Shown here: positions 45,813-54,357 of the stretch, one piece after another
Layout of the letters: each line of letters begins with the position of its first letter
Position numbering within the stretch: position 1 is the first letter of the stretch
NCBI RefSeq assembly: GCF_025245835.1
Contig: NZ_JAOBWS010000011.1
Span: forward strand, 1 to 64,000
Length of the DNA stretch: 64,000 nt
Reading direction: 5' to 3'
Source: Rheinheimera sp. 4Y26
Lineage (GTDB): Bacteria; Pseudomonadota; Gammaproteobacteria; Enterobacterales; Alteromonadaceae
Notes under the pieces: generated by a model
What the model saw: the letters and a program-made list of their open reading frames with translations, nothing else
Database searches by the model: none
What the model was told of the DNA's origin: nothing
Program-made: the position numbers and the translations under genes

Positions 45813-48516
45813 ACGTTGGTTTAAGCCAAAATGGCAGCACGAAAATGCTGCAATCCGTCAGTTGGCAATTGCCGAACTTGATCAAAAAACACCGGCGCAG
45901 AAAGAAATCCTGCACGAGCTCGCTTTTAATGATGGCGCCGAGGCTGTGCGCCGCACTGCGCTTGAGCGCTTAAACGAGTTTTCGTTATGGTGGCAAGCCA
46001 GCAAACATGAACCAGCGGAGCGGTTGAAACATTTTGCCGAACAACAGCTGGTGCAAATGCTGTTGGAAAATAAAGTATCGCCGCATTTAAAGGCGCAGTT
46101 TATTGCCGAATGTAATCGCAGCAGTATCCTGGAAAAACTGGCGCAAACAGAGCAGGATGCTGAGCTGAAATTCAGTCTGCTGCAACGTCTGGCGCGTCAG
46201 GATTTATTTCAGCAGGCAGTACTCGATAACAGCCTGAGCCTCGCGCATCGCCAGCAATTGCTGACCCAGCTTGACGATGACAAAACCCTGGAAAAATTAA
46301 GCCGCAGTTTAACCGGTGAGTTACGTCAGTTTGCTGACCAGCTGTTAGCCGCACACGCCGAACAAAAACAAAAACCGGAACGCATCCGCAAACAAGTGGT
46401 GTTGCTGCTGGCCAAACTCAATGCAGTGCGGGAAAAAACGGACCTTGCTGAACTGCAACAAAAGTATCAGGCCTATCAGCAGGAATGGCAGCAACTATCG
46501 TCAGAGCTTGATTGCCTGCCAGATGCCGCAGATTTTATTGAAAAATATAACAAAGTGGTCAGCCTGACCGAACGCTCGCTGGCCCCTAAGCTGGCGGAAT
46601 TTGCCAAAGCCCAGCAGCAGCTGGCGGCGCAATTAGCTGCACAACAGCGTTTTGAGCAGTTGCAGCAAGAAGTTACAGTGCTGGAGCAGGCGCTTGCCAC
46701 TGCGCTTGGTGAGGCTGAACTGACGCTGGCTGCGGGATATCAGCAGCAACTGGAGCAATTGGCTGCCAGAGTTCAGGCTGCAGAATTGCCTGCTTCTGCC
46801 CAAACACAGCTGAATCAGCAACTGCAGCATATAGCAAGGCAGCTGGAGCAATTACCAGCGCTGGCCGAAGCTATGGCGCAGGCCGCCCGCTTATTGGCCG
46901 AAGCCGCCACCTGGACCTTGCCACAACAGGGTGATGACGTGGATGCCGCCTATCAGGCCTTCAAACAATGGCAACAGCAGTGGCAACGTCATTATAAAGT
47001 GCTGAAACAGCTGATGCCGGAAAGTTTCAGCAGCAGTTATCAGCAGCTGGTGCAGCAGTGGCGTGAACACTGCGAACCACTGCTCGCGCAGCAGGATAAA
47101 ACATTACGCTTGTTAAAAAGCAAAATGGCCGAATTTAAACGCCTGCATCAGGCCGGCAAATTTAATGTGTTGTTTGGTCTTTTTAAGGGCATCAGCGCTG
47201 ATTATCAGCAGCTGGGTGCTGTACAGCAGCAAAGCATGCAAAAAGACTATCAGCAGCTGGAAGCGCAGGTGCAGGATCTGGCCGATTTACAGGCTTATAT
47301 CGCCACACCGCGCAAACAACAGCTGGTTGAAACTATGCAGCAGCTGGCTGTCGCCACTGATATCACACCAACCGAACGAGCCTCGGCAGTGAAAAACGCC
47401 AGAGCACAGTGGAATACTCTGGGCCGTGCTGATGCAGAGTTAGAGGCTCAGTTAAATGACGCATTTAACAGCGCCTGTGAGCTCGCTTTTGCGCCTTGCC
47501 GCGACTATTTTGCCAAACTGGATGCCGAACGCGCACAAAGTGCCGAGCGTAAAACGCAGCTGCTGGCAAAGATGCAGGAAGCTGTGGGGCAGAATGTCAG
47601 CGGAAAAACGCTGGATAGCCTGATCACTCAATTCAGTAAAGACTGGCAGCAAAGTGGTGTGGTGGAAAAAGAGCTGTATGTAAAGTTGCAACCGCAGTTC
47701 CAGCAGTTACTCAGCAGCCTGAAGCAGCAACAAAAAGCTCAGCAACAGCAAAATGCTGAGCATAAAGCTGCGTTGGTTCGTGCTGCAGAAGAGTTGGCCA
47801 GCAACCCTGATGAACAGGCCGGCAGCGAGCTTAAAATTCTGCAGCAACAGTGGAAGTTATTAGGTTATGCCGGTAAAACGCAGGACCAGCAATTGTGGCA
47901 ACAATTCAGAGCCGCATGTGATAGCTGGTTTGAAAGTCGCACCGCAGCTAAACAGGCACAGCAACAACAGTTGAATGCCGAGCGCGACGCTCAGGCGCAA
48001 GTGCTGGCCGCTCTCAGCGAAGCAGTTGAAACTGCCAAGGATGAAAAATCCATTCAGCAACAGTTACAGCAGCTGGCGCAATTTAAAGCAGTAGACGAGA
48101 CACAAGCGGGTGCTGTCAAAAACTTAAAACAGCAGTTACAGCAACGTTTGGCCGATTTACAACAAAACGCTGAGCTTGACAGTTATCGTCAGTTATTTGC
48201 TGCACTTGACAAAGAGCAGCCTGAACTTGCTGATTTTCCGCCGATTTATCGGTTGGTATTTAATCAGCAACAGGAAAAACAATTGTCGCGTGCTGACTTA
48301 ACACTGGCGCTGGAATGGCTGGCTAAAGTCTATTCCCCCTCAGAATTGCAGGCACGGCGTCAGCAGGTACAAATGCAGCTACTTAGTGACAAACACAACA
48401 GTGGTGAAGCAGTGACCCAACCTCAGTTATTGTCGCGCTGGCTGCAATATGGCGCTGTAACTCAGGCGGAAAAACCTTTGTTAGCCAGGGTTAAAGCGAT
48501 TTATCTGCCACAGTGA
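45802..48516 (+). CDS. Large DUF349 coiled-coil protein
   Basis: A 904-residue, glutamine-, alanine- and leucine-rich protein with no signal or membrane helix. It is almost wholly helical and carries several DUF349-like repeats (W-x-ELGxA/GxAD-type, seen around ARAQWNTLGRADAELEAQL, QWKLLGYAGKTQDQQLW and the KVLKQLMPESF region). The start at 45802 (MIFKRWFKPKWQHENAAIRQLA) overlaps yeaC. A cytosolic scaffold or RNA-associated role has been suggested for some DUF349 proteins, but nothing here fixes it. Glutamine tracts give the DNA a CAG/CAA-rich texture. Confidence 0.85.
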   Translation: MIFKRWFKPKWQHENAAIRQLAIAELDQKTPAQKEILHELAFNDGAEAVRRTALERLNEFSLWWQASKHEPAERLKHFAEQQLVQMLLENKVSPHLKAQFIAECNRSSILEKLAQTEQDAELKFSLLQRLARQDLFQQAVLDNSLSLAHRQQLLTQLDDDKTLEKLSRSLTGELRQFADQLLAAHAEQKQKPERIRKQVVLLLAKLNAVREKTDLAELQQKYQAYQQEWQQLSSELDCLPDAADFIEKYNKVVSLTERSLAPKLAEFAKAQQQLAAQLAAQQRFEQLQQEVTVLEQALATALGEAELTLAAGYQQQLEQLAARVQAAELPASAQTQLNQQLQHIARQLEQLPALAEAMAQAARLLAEAATWTLPQQGDDVDAAYQAFKQWQQQWQRHYKVLKQLMPESFSSSYQQLVQQWREHCEPLLAQQDKTLRLLKSKMAEFKRLHQAGKFNVLFGLFKGISADYQQLGAVQQQSMQKDYQQLEAQVQDLADLQAYIATPRKQQLVETMQQLAVATDITPTERASAVKNARAQWNTLGRADAELEAQLNDAFNSACELAFAPCRDYFAKLDAERAQSAERKTQLLAKMQEAVGQNVSGKTLDSLITQFSKDWQQSGVVEKELYVKLQPQFQQLLSSLKQQQKAQQQQNAEHKAALVRAAEELASNPDEQAGSELKILQQQWKLLGYAGKTQDQQLWQQFRAACDSWFESRTAAKQAQQQQLNAERDAQAQVLAALSEAVETAKDEKSIQQQLQQLAQFKAVDETQAGAVKNLKQQLQQRLADLQQNAELDSYRQLFAALDKEQPELADFPPIYRLVFNQQQEKQLSRADLTLALEWLAKVYSPSELQARRQQVQMQLLSDKHNSGEAVTQPQLLSRWLQYGAVTQAEKPLLARVKAIYLPQ

Positions 48517-48556
48517 TACAAGCGCAGAGATGAAAGTCGTAATAACGGCATCGGTA

Positions 48557-48591
48557 TAAAAAAAGCCCTGAACATGCTCAGGGCTTTTTTA
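48557..48591 (+). terminator. Terminator after the DUF349 gene
   Basis: The stem AAAAGCCCTGA/TCAGGGCTTTT with loop ACATGC is followed by T residues. Confidence 0.9.
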
Positions 48592-48691
48592 TGTCTGGTC
48601 AAAATAGCCACGTTATGGGCTGGCTGCGATTTGTTGCTGCATGCGCCCTTATTCAAACCGGAGTTTCGCCGGCAGGTGGCTACAGCTTGTT

Positions 48692-49708
48692 TTAGCCTGA
48701 GGTCAGCTCGCCTCTTAAACTGGTTTGCATCTGAGCGCGGATTTGCTCGGCGTTTAGTGGCTGACTGAGCAAATAATGTAGTTTGGTGAGGGTGGCTTCT
48801 AGCGTCATATCATAACCGCTGATCACCCCGGATAAACGCAGTGCATTGCCGGTGGCGTAACCCCCCATATTTACTTTTCCTTTAAAACACTGGGTGCAGT
48901 TGACAATAATAGTGCCGCGCTCTGAGGCTTCTTTGAGGGTGTTCAGCAGCGCAGGATCCTGAGGCGCATTGCCGACACCATAAGATTTGATGATCAGAGC
49001 CCGTACCGGTGCAGCCGCCATATTTTTAATCACATCCACGCTGATGCCGGGGTATAGCGTCACGACGCTGATAGGCTGCGGGGTAATTTGTGCCACTTTA
49101 AGCGGCGCGGCTGGTGCTGAGCTTGCCAGCTGACCAGCCAGCATTTCGATATGAATACCGGCCTGCAGCAGAGCCGGAAAGTTCGGCGAAGCAAAAGCAT
49201 TAAAACCATCCGCATCTGCTTTGGTGGCTCTGTTGCCGCGAAACAGCTGGTTATTAAAATACAAAGCCACTTCAGCAATAGGGTAATAAGCGGCCAGATA
49301 TAACGAATTGAGCAAATTTACCTGACCGTCTGAGCGCAGCTGCGCCAGCGGGATTTGCGAGCCGGTGATAATCACAGGTTTGGTCAGGTTTTCCAGCATA
49401 AAAGACAAAGCCGACGCTGTGTAGGCCATAGTGTCTGTGCCGTGTAACACCACAAAACCATCGTAATCGTCATAATGGGCGCGGATATCTTCAGCGATAT
49501 GTAACCAATGGGCCGGTGTCATATCCGAGGAGTCAATCACCGGATGATATTCATGAATATCAAACTGTGGCATCTCGGGGCGGTAAAATTCCGGCATGGC
49601 TTTGACAGTGTCTGACAAAAATCCGGGGACCGGAATATAACCGTTGGCTGATTTTTGCATACCAATGGTACCGCCGGTGTAAGCAACATAAATTCGTTTT
49701 TGTGACAT
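48692..49708 (-). CDS. ansA: Type I L-asparaginase AnsA
   Basis: A 338-residue cytoplasmic asparaginase converting asparagine to aspartate and ammonia. Both catalytic threonine motifs are clear: AYTGGTIGM near the N-terminus and VLHGTDTMAYTA near residue 90. No signal peptide is present from the start at 49708, in line with the type I enzyme; the frame open to 49819 is not conserved. Stands alone, convergent with the DUF349 gene. Confidence 0.93.
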   Translation of the reverse strand: MSQKRIYVAYTGGTIGMQKSANGYIPVPGFLSDTVKAMPEFYRPEMPQFDIHEYHPVIDSSDMTPAHWLHIAEDIRAHYDDYDGFVVLHGTDTMAYTASALSFMLENLTKPVIITGSQIPLAQLRSDGQVNLLNSLYLAAYYPIAEVALYFNNQLFRGNRATKADADGFNAFASPNFPALLQAGIHIEMLAGQLASSAPAAPLKVAQITPQPISVVTLYPGISVDVIKNMAAAPVRALIIKSYGVGNAPQDPALLNTLKEASERGTIIVNCTQCFKGKVNMGGYATGNALRLSGVISGYDMTLEATLTKLHYLLSQPLNAEQIRAQMQTSLRGELTSG

Positions 49709-49876
49709 AAGGGCAGGGCTCTGGTTTTTTTCGCTAGTGTAAACTTTTACTGCAGTGCTGTCAGTCTGGTCAGTGCTGCAGATTATTTTGTGGTGGCGGT
49801 CCGGTATTTTGATGCACAATAACGGCGGCTATTGGTGAAAAGCTGAGCAAACAGACAGTTTCATGAAAAAAACCAC

Positions 49877-49905
49877 TTTACAACTTTTGTCAGACTTTCT
49901 ATCAT
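49877..49905 (+). promoter_or_regulatory. Sigma-70-type promoter of tRNA-Ser
   Basis: TTTACA (49877-49882) and TATCAT (49900-49905) are separated by 17 bases, followed by a GC-rich discriminator, as in stable-RNA promoters. Confidence 0.8.
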
Positions 49906-49917
49906 GCCGTCCATCGC

Positions 49918-50008
49918 GGAGAGATGGCAGAGTGGTTTAATGCACCGGTCTTGAAAACCGGCGAGGGTTAGTAGCCCTTCAAGAGTTCGAATCTCTTTCT
50001 CTCCGCCA
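49918..50008 (+). tRNA. tRNA-Ser (UGA)
   Basis: A 91-base tRNA with encoded CCA. The acceptor arms GGAGAGA/TCTCTCC pair fully, the anticodon stem CCGGT/ACCGG encloses CTTGAAA with anticodon TGA at 49952-49954, and a long variable arm (class II) is present. Confidence 0.97.
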
Positions 50009-50017
50009 CTTCTTCTA

Positions 50018-50041
50018 AACCACCTGACAGGTGGTTTTTTT
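50018..50041 (+). terminator. Terminator after tRNA-Ser
   Basis: The stem AACCACCTG/CAGGTGGTT is followed by seven T residues. Confidence 0.9.
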
Positions 50042-50192
50042 GTTTTTGCGCCTGCCATTTTTATTGCCGCCACGCTCTGCGCTGACCTCTGAAAGCCCCT
50101 GTTTTTACCGTAGCAAATTCAGTTGCGCTCAGCTATGCTAGCGAACATTAACACCCTCATTTGGGTCAGGTTTTTATTCTGCGGAGCCACAA

Positions 50193-50846
50193 TTGATTAA
50201 CGTGTTGTTGGTTGATGATCATGAACTGGTCAGAACCGGGATCAGCCGGATCCTGAATGATGAGCGTGGCATCAAGGTGGTGGCACAAGCCAGCTCGGGT
50301 GAACAGGCAATAAGCTACTGCCGCAATGAATCAGCTGATGTGATCACCCCCGATGTTGTGCTGATGGATATGAATATGCCCGGCATCGGTGGTATGGCGG
50401 CCACTAAACGTATTTTGCATTATTGTCCTGATATCAAAGTGCTGGCGCTGTCGGTTTCTTTTGAAGAGCCGGTGCCCACCAAAGTGATGCAAATGGGCGC
50501 TGCCGGTTTTATTTCTAAAAATGCGGCGCCTAAAGAAATGATTGAAGCCATTCGCAAAGTGGCGGCGGGGCAAAGGTATATTTCTGATGAAGTGGCGCAA
50601 AAAATGGCACTGAGTAAAATACAGTCCAACAGTGCCAACCCTTTTGATGAGCTGTCTGAACGTGAGCTGCAAATTATGCTGATGATCACCAAAGGACAAA
50701 AGGTCAACGACATTGCTGAGCAGCTGAATGTCAGTGCCAAAACAGTGAATTCTTATCGTTACCGGATGTTTGAAAAACTGGCGATCAGCGGGGACGTGGA
50801 GCTGACCCACCTGGCGCTGCGTCACGGTATGATTGACATCGTCTGA
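50193..50846 (+). CDS. uvrY: Response regulator UvrY/GacA
   Basis: A 217-residue LuxR-type response regulator. It pairs with the BarA/GacS kinase in relatives and drives the small RNAs that sequester CsrA. The receiver has VDDHE and the phosphoacceptor D59 in LMDMNMPG. The DNA-binding domain reads LSERELQIMLMITKG and VSAKTVNSYRYRMFEKL. Start is TTG at 50193 with GCGGAG upstream. Compared with E. coli UvrY it has about five extra residues just before the phosphorylated strand (ADVITPDVV). It directly precedes uvrC, the conserved gene order. Confidence 0.94.
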   Translation: MINVLLVDDHELVRTGISRILNDERGIKVVAQASSGEQAISYCRNESADVITPDVVLMDMNMPGIGGMAATKRILHYCPDIKVLALSVSFEEPVPTKVMQMGAAGFISKNAAPKEMIEAIRKVAAGQRYISDEVAQKMALSKIQSNSANPFDELSERELQIMLMITKGQKVNDIAEQLNVSAKTVNSYRYRMFEKLAISGDVELTHLALRHGMIDIV

Positions 50847-50856
50847 GCCGCTGATT

Positions 50857-52692
50857 TTGCCGTCTTCCCAACCTATATTTGATGCCAAAGCATTTCTGGC
50901 AACTGTGCCGCAGTTGCCTGGCGTGTATCGTATGCTCAATGCCGACGAGACAGTGATTTACGTTGGCAAAGCCAAAGATCTAAAAAAACGCCTGTCGAGT
51001 TATTTTCGAACCAATGTGCCTGGTGTCAAAACCCGCGCGTTGGTCAGCCAGATTCAGCATGTGGAAATTATTGTTACCCACAGTGAAACCGAAGCGCTGA
51101 TTTTAGAGAATAACCTCATCAAGCAGTTTATGCCCAAATACAATGTGCTGCTGCGTGACGATAAATCTTATCCTTATATTTTGCTGACCGATCATAAACA
51201 TCCACGCTTAACGTCTCATCGTGGACCGCGTAAAGTGCCTGGTCAGTATTTTGGCCCTTATCCCAGTGCCGGTGCTGTCTGGGAAAGTTTAAAACTCTTG
51301 CAGAAAATCTTTCCGGTGCGCCAGTGTGAAGATGGTTTTTACCGTGCCCGCACCAGACCCTGTTTGCAATATCAGCTGAAACTCTGCTCTGCGCCTTGTG
51401 TCGGCAAAATTTCCGACAGCGCTTATGCCGAACAGGTGCGGTTAACCAAGTTGTTTTTATCCGGTAAAAATCAGCTGGTGATCGACGATTTAGTGCAGCT
51501 GATGGACCAGGCCAGTCAGAATCTGGAGTTTGAGCAGGCGGCTCAGCTCAGGGATCAAATTGCTGCACTGCGTACAGTGCAGGAGCAACAAAGTGTCAGT
51601 GGCGAACACAGCGAAATGGATGTGATTGGTTTTCACTATTCACATGGCTTGGCTGCAGTGCATGTACTTTTTGTGCGCGATCAGAAAATTCTTGGTAGCA
51701 AAACCTATCATCCCAAAGTGCCACATCAGACGGACCCGGGCGAAATTTTGCCGGCCTTTTTGCTGCAGTTTTATTTAAATAATATCAGTGGGCAGAAGGT
51801 GCCGCGTGAGGTGGTGCTTGGTGCTGAACTTGAAGATGTCGACGCCATCAGCGCTGCGATTAGTGCGCAGGTGGGGTATAAAGTCAGCCTGCTGGCAGCC
51901 AAACGTGGTGAAAAAGCCCGGTATTTAAGTCTGGCGGAAAAAAATGCCGAGACAGCCTGCAACAGTAAACTCAGTGTCAAAGAGCAAATGGCGGTGCGCT
52001 ACCGTGAGCTCAAAGCTTTGTTGAAGCTTAGTGAACTCAAAAGGATGGAATGTTTTGATATCAGCCATACCATGGGGCAGCAAACCATCGCTTCTTGTGT
52101 GGTATTTAATGGCGAAGGGCCGGATAAAGGTGAATACCGCCGTTTTAATGTGGAAGGTATAACCCCGGGAGATGATTATGCCGCCATGTTGTTTGCGCTG
52201 AATAAAAGATACGGCAAGTTGCAGGATGAAAGCAGAGTGCCGGATTTAGTGTTGATTGACGGTGGTTTGGGCCAGTTAAATCAGGCCATCCACTTTTTCA
52301 GTGACTGGCATTTAGTAAAAAAACCGCTGCTGCTTGGGGTTGCCAAAGGCACCAGCCGTAAACCGGGTTTAGAGACCTTAATACTGGCCGGCACCGATAA
52401 AGAAATGAGTTTACCGCCGGATGCGCCGGCGCTGCATTTAATTCAGCAAATCCGCGATGAAGCCCACAGATACGCCATTACCGGCCACAGAGCCAAAAGG
52501 GGTAAAAAAATGGTGCAAAGTCCGCTGGAAAATATCGCCGGAATAGGTGAGAAACGCCGGCAAGCTTTGTTACAATATCTCGGTGGTTTACAGGGCGTGA
52601 TGAAAGCGTCGGTACAGGAACTGGCAACAGTGCCTGGTATATCCAAAACGCAGGCCGAACTGATTTATCAGGCTTGTCATAATAAAAACTAA
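50857..52692 (+). CDS. uvrC: Excinuclease ABC subunit C
   Basis: About 611 residues; makes both incisions around DNA lesions with UvrB. Order: GIY-YIG nuclease (GVYRMLN, VIYVGKAKDL), a cysteine-rich stretch (CLQYQLKLCSAPCVG), UVR motif (NLEFEQAAQLRDQI), RNase H-like 5' nuclease (CFDISHTMGQQ, LIDGG) and a C-terminal helix-hairpin-helix pair (NIAGIGEKR, TVPGISKTQ). No ATG or GTG is available: TTG at 50857 is chosen, while TTG at 50833 inside uvrY is also possible. Neither has a strong ribosome site, suggesting coupling to uvrY. Confidence 0.95.
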   Translation: MPSSQPIFDAKAFLATVPQLPGVYRMLNADETVIYVGKAKDLKKRLSSYFRTNVPGVKTRALVSQIQHVEIIVTHSETEALILENNLIKQFMPKYNVLLRDDKSYPYILLTDHKHPRLTSHRGPRKVPGQYFGPYPSAGAVWESLKLLQKIFPVRQCEDGFYRARTRPCLQYQLKLCSAPCVGKISDSAYAEQVRLTKLFLSGKNQLVIDDLVQLMDQASQNLEFEQAAQLRDQIAALRTVQEQQSVSGEHSEMDVIGFHYSHGLAAVHVLFVRDQKILGSKTYHPKVPHQTDPGEILPAFLLQFYLNNISGQKVPREVVLGAELEDVDAISAAISAQVGYKVSLLAAKRGEKARYLSLAEKNAETACNSKLSVKEQMAVRYRELKALLKLSELKRMECFDISHTMGQQTIASCVVFNGEGPDKGEYRRFNVEGITPGDDYAAMLFALNKRYGKLQDESRVPDLVLIDGGLGQLNQAIHFFSDWHLVKKPLLLGVAKGTSRKPGLETLILAGTDKEMSLPPDAPALHLIQQIRDEAHRYAITGHRAKRGKKMVQSPLENIAGIGEKRRQALLQYLGGLQGVMKASVQELATVPGISKTQAELIYQACHNKN

Positions 52693-52714
52693 AGACGTAT
52701 TTGAGATCCCATTG

Positions 52715-53257
52715 ATGTGGAATATTCCTAATCTGCTGACTTTGTTTAGAATTTTCTTAATTCCGGTATTTGTGTTCTGCTTTTATTCCACTCATGAGCA
52801 TGCCCGTTTTCTGGCCGCTTTTGTGTTCTGGCTGGCCGCTATTACAGACGCGCTGGATGGTTATCTGGCGCGTAAGTTACAACAGTCCACCGCCTTTGGT
52901 GCTTTTTTAGACCCTGTTGCCGATAAAGCTATGGTGGCAGCTGCTTTAGTGTTGATAGCTGTGGATATGCAAACCCTGTGGGTTACTATTCCGGCTTTTT
53001 TAATGATCAGCCGCGAAATTATTATCTCGGGTTTGCGGGAATGGATGGCTGGTGTTGGCCGCGGCGCCCAGGTGAAAGTGTCGGATATGGGCAAATGGAA
53101 AACTGCAGTACAGATGTTGGCGCTGATTGGTTTAATCTGGCAACCCATTGATTGGATCACGCAACTCGGCATGCTGTTATTGTATCTGGCCACCTTATTA
53201 ACGGTCTGGTCTATGGTGGCTTATTTGCAGGCGGCGTGGCAGGATTTAAAGCAATAA
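52715..53257 (+). CDS. pgsA: Phosphatidylglycerophosphate synthase PgsA
   Basis: A 180-residue membrane enzyme of the CDP-alcohol phosphatidyltransferase family, joining CDP-diacylglycerol and glycerol 3-phosphate. The signature D-G-x2-A-R-x8-G-x3-D-x3-D is visible as DALDGYLARKL followed by FGAFLDPVADK. Four to five membrane helices. It follows uvrC by 22 bp, the common uvrY-uvrC-pgsA order. The ATG at 52715 is used; a TTG just before it is possible. Confidence 0.95.
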   Translation: MWNIPNLLTLFRIFLIPVFVFCFYSTHEHARFLAAFVFWLAAITDALDGYLARKLQQSTAFGAFLDPVADKAMVAAALVLIAVDMQTLWVTIPAFLMISREIIISGLREWMAGVGRGAQVKVSDMGKWKTAVQMLALIGLIWQPIDWITQLGMLLLYLATLLTVWSMVAYLQAAWQDLKQ

Positions 53258-53330
53258 TCAACAACTTGCTGCTTTATTCAGCAGGAAAGTTAAAATTTGA
53301 GCAAACGATTTGCAATCTGCAAGTTTCTGG

Positions 53331-53358
53331 TTGACGGAATTATTAAACTCAGTAGAAT
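53331..53358 (+). promoter_or_regulatory. Promoter of the tRNA cluster
   Basis: TTGACG and TAGAAT are separated by 16 bases, with GCGTCTCG after the -10, a GC-rich discriminator typical of stringently controlled tRNA promoters. Confidence 0.8.
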
Positions 53359-53391
53359 GCGTCTCGTGTTGAGGCAATAGCCTTATCGGAT

Positions 53392-53467
53392 GCGGGCATA
53401 GCTCAGTTGGTAGAGCGCTACCTTGCCAAGGTCGAGGTCACGAGTTCGAATCTCGTTGCCCGCTCCA
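53392..53467 (+). tRNA. tRNA-Gly (GCC), copy 1
   Basis: A 76-base tRNA with CCA. Acceptor GCGGGCA/TGCCCGC; anticodon loop TTGCCAA (GCC); normal T arm GTTCGAATC. Confidence 0.97.
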
Positions 53468-53488
53468 AATCACAAAATGAAGACAGAT

Positions 53489-53562
53489 GGCGGGTTGGCA
53501 GAGTGGCCATGCAGCGGATTGCAAATCCGTCCACCTCGGTTCGACTCCGGGACCCGCCTCCA
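53489..53562 (+). tRNA. tRNA-Cys (GCA)
   Basis: A 74-base tRNA with CCA. Acceptor GGCGGGT/ACCCGCC; anticodon GCA at 53521-53523 within CGGATTGCAAATCCG. Confidence 0.97.
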
Positions 53563-53589
53563 TTTAGTGAGCACAAAAGAAAGTTGTCT

Positions 53590-53676
53590 GCCCGGGTGGT
53601 GAAATCGGTAGACACAAGGGATTTAAAATCCCTCGCTCGAAAGGGCGTGCCGGTTCAAGTCCGGCCCCGGGCACCA
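53590..53676 (+). tRNA. tRNA-Leu (UAA)
   Basis: An 87-base class II tRNA with CCA. Acceptor GCCCGGG/CCCGGGC; anticodon loop TTTAAAA (TAA); long variable arm. Confidence 0.97.
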
Positions 53677-53721
53677 TTTACTGACCTGCATAGCAGAAGT
53701 AAAAGTGACAAATCAGAATTT

Positions 53722-53797
53722 GCGGGCATAGCTCAGTTGGTAGAGCGCTACCTTGCCAAGGTCGAGGTCACGAGTTCGAATCTCGTTGCCCGCTCCA
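53722..53797 (+). tRNA. tRNA-Gly (GCC), copy 2
   Basis: Identical over all 76 bases to the copy at 53392, pointing to a recent duplication or gene conversion within the cluster. Confidence 0.97.
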
Positions 53798-53848
53798 AAA
53801 TGGCTTTGTAAGACTGTTAAATACAACAAATCTTGCAAACAGAAATAA

Positions 53849-53877
53849 ACAAAACGCCGCTTTTAGCGGCGTTTTGT
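53849..53877 (+). terminator. Terminator of the tRNA cluster
   Basis: The stem CAAAACGCCGC/GCGGCGTTTTG is followed by TTTTTG. Confidence 0.88.
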
Positions 53878-54001
53878 TTTTGTGTCTGCAGCCGGATGGC
53901 CGCACAGACAACCAAGCTGTCTCATGGAATTGAGAACCGTCCTTCCCATGGAAAGGGCCAGCCTGTTTTGGACGACTTCAGCTTGTTCTGAGATTTTTAT
54001 C

Positions 54002-54262
54002 ATGCTTAATTTAATTGCCGATATTGTTGGTATGGCCGGTACTTGCCTGGTGGTAGGTGCGTTCTTTTTATTACAACTAAACAAAGCCAATCCCAAAGGT
54101 TTGTTATACAACCTGATGAATCTGTGTGGTGCGCTGTTTTTGTTATTTAGTTTGTGTATTAACTTTAACCTCGCCAGTTTTGTTATCGAAATTTTCTGGA
54201 TAGCCGCTTCTTTGATTGGGCTTTACAGTTATATAAAAAATAATAAACAGCAGCCGCAATAA
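54002..54262 (+). CDS. Small membrane protein, CBU_0592-like
   Basis: An 86-residue protein with three predicted membrane helices. The start at 54002 (MLNLIADIVGMAGTCLVVGAF) is chosen because the frame upstream to 53882 reads through the tRNA terminator region. The pattern LLQLNKANPKGLLYNLMNLCGA matches, from memory, the CBU_0592 small membrane domain. Function unknown. A terminator follows. Confidence 0.75.
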   Translation: MLNLIADIVGMAGTCLVVGAFFLLQLNKANPKGLLYNLMNLCGALFLLFSLCINFNLASFVIEIFWIAASLIGLYSYIKNNKQQPQ

Positions 54263-54305
54263 AGCTGTGTTACAACGTTCAGCCTTGTCGCACGCAGTAA
54301 ATCCT

Positions 54306-54339
54306 TAATAAAAAAGCAGCCGGAGCTGCTTTTTTATTA
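54306..54339. terminator. Bidirectional terminator
   Basis: AAAAAAGCAGC/GCTGCTTTTTT with loop CGGA is symmetrical with A and T runs, closing both the small membrane protein gene and the convergent transporter gene. Confidence 0.88.
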
Positions 54340-54357
54340 AGGCTGAGTGTCAGCTGT

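Noticed and set aside
50331-50939. 202-codon minus-strand frame over uvrY
   Set aside because: Antisense shadow rich in histidine and arginine, as expected from reversed codons; no domain.
53407-53811. 134-codon plus-strand frame across the tRNA cluster
   Set aside because: It reads through four tRNA genes; the two similar peptide parts are the two identical tRNA-Gly genes.
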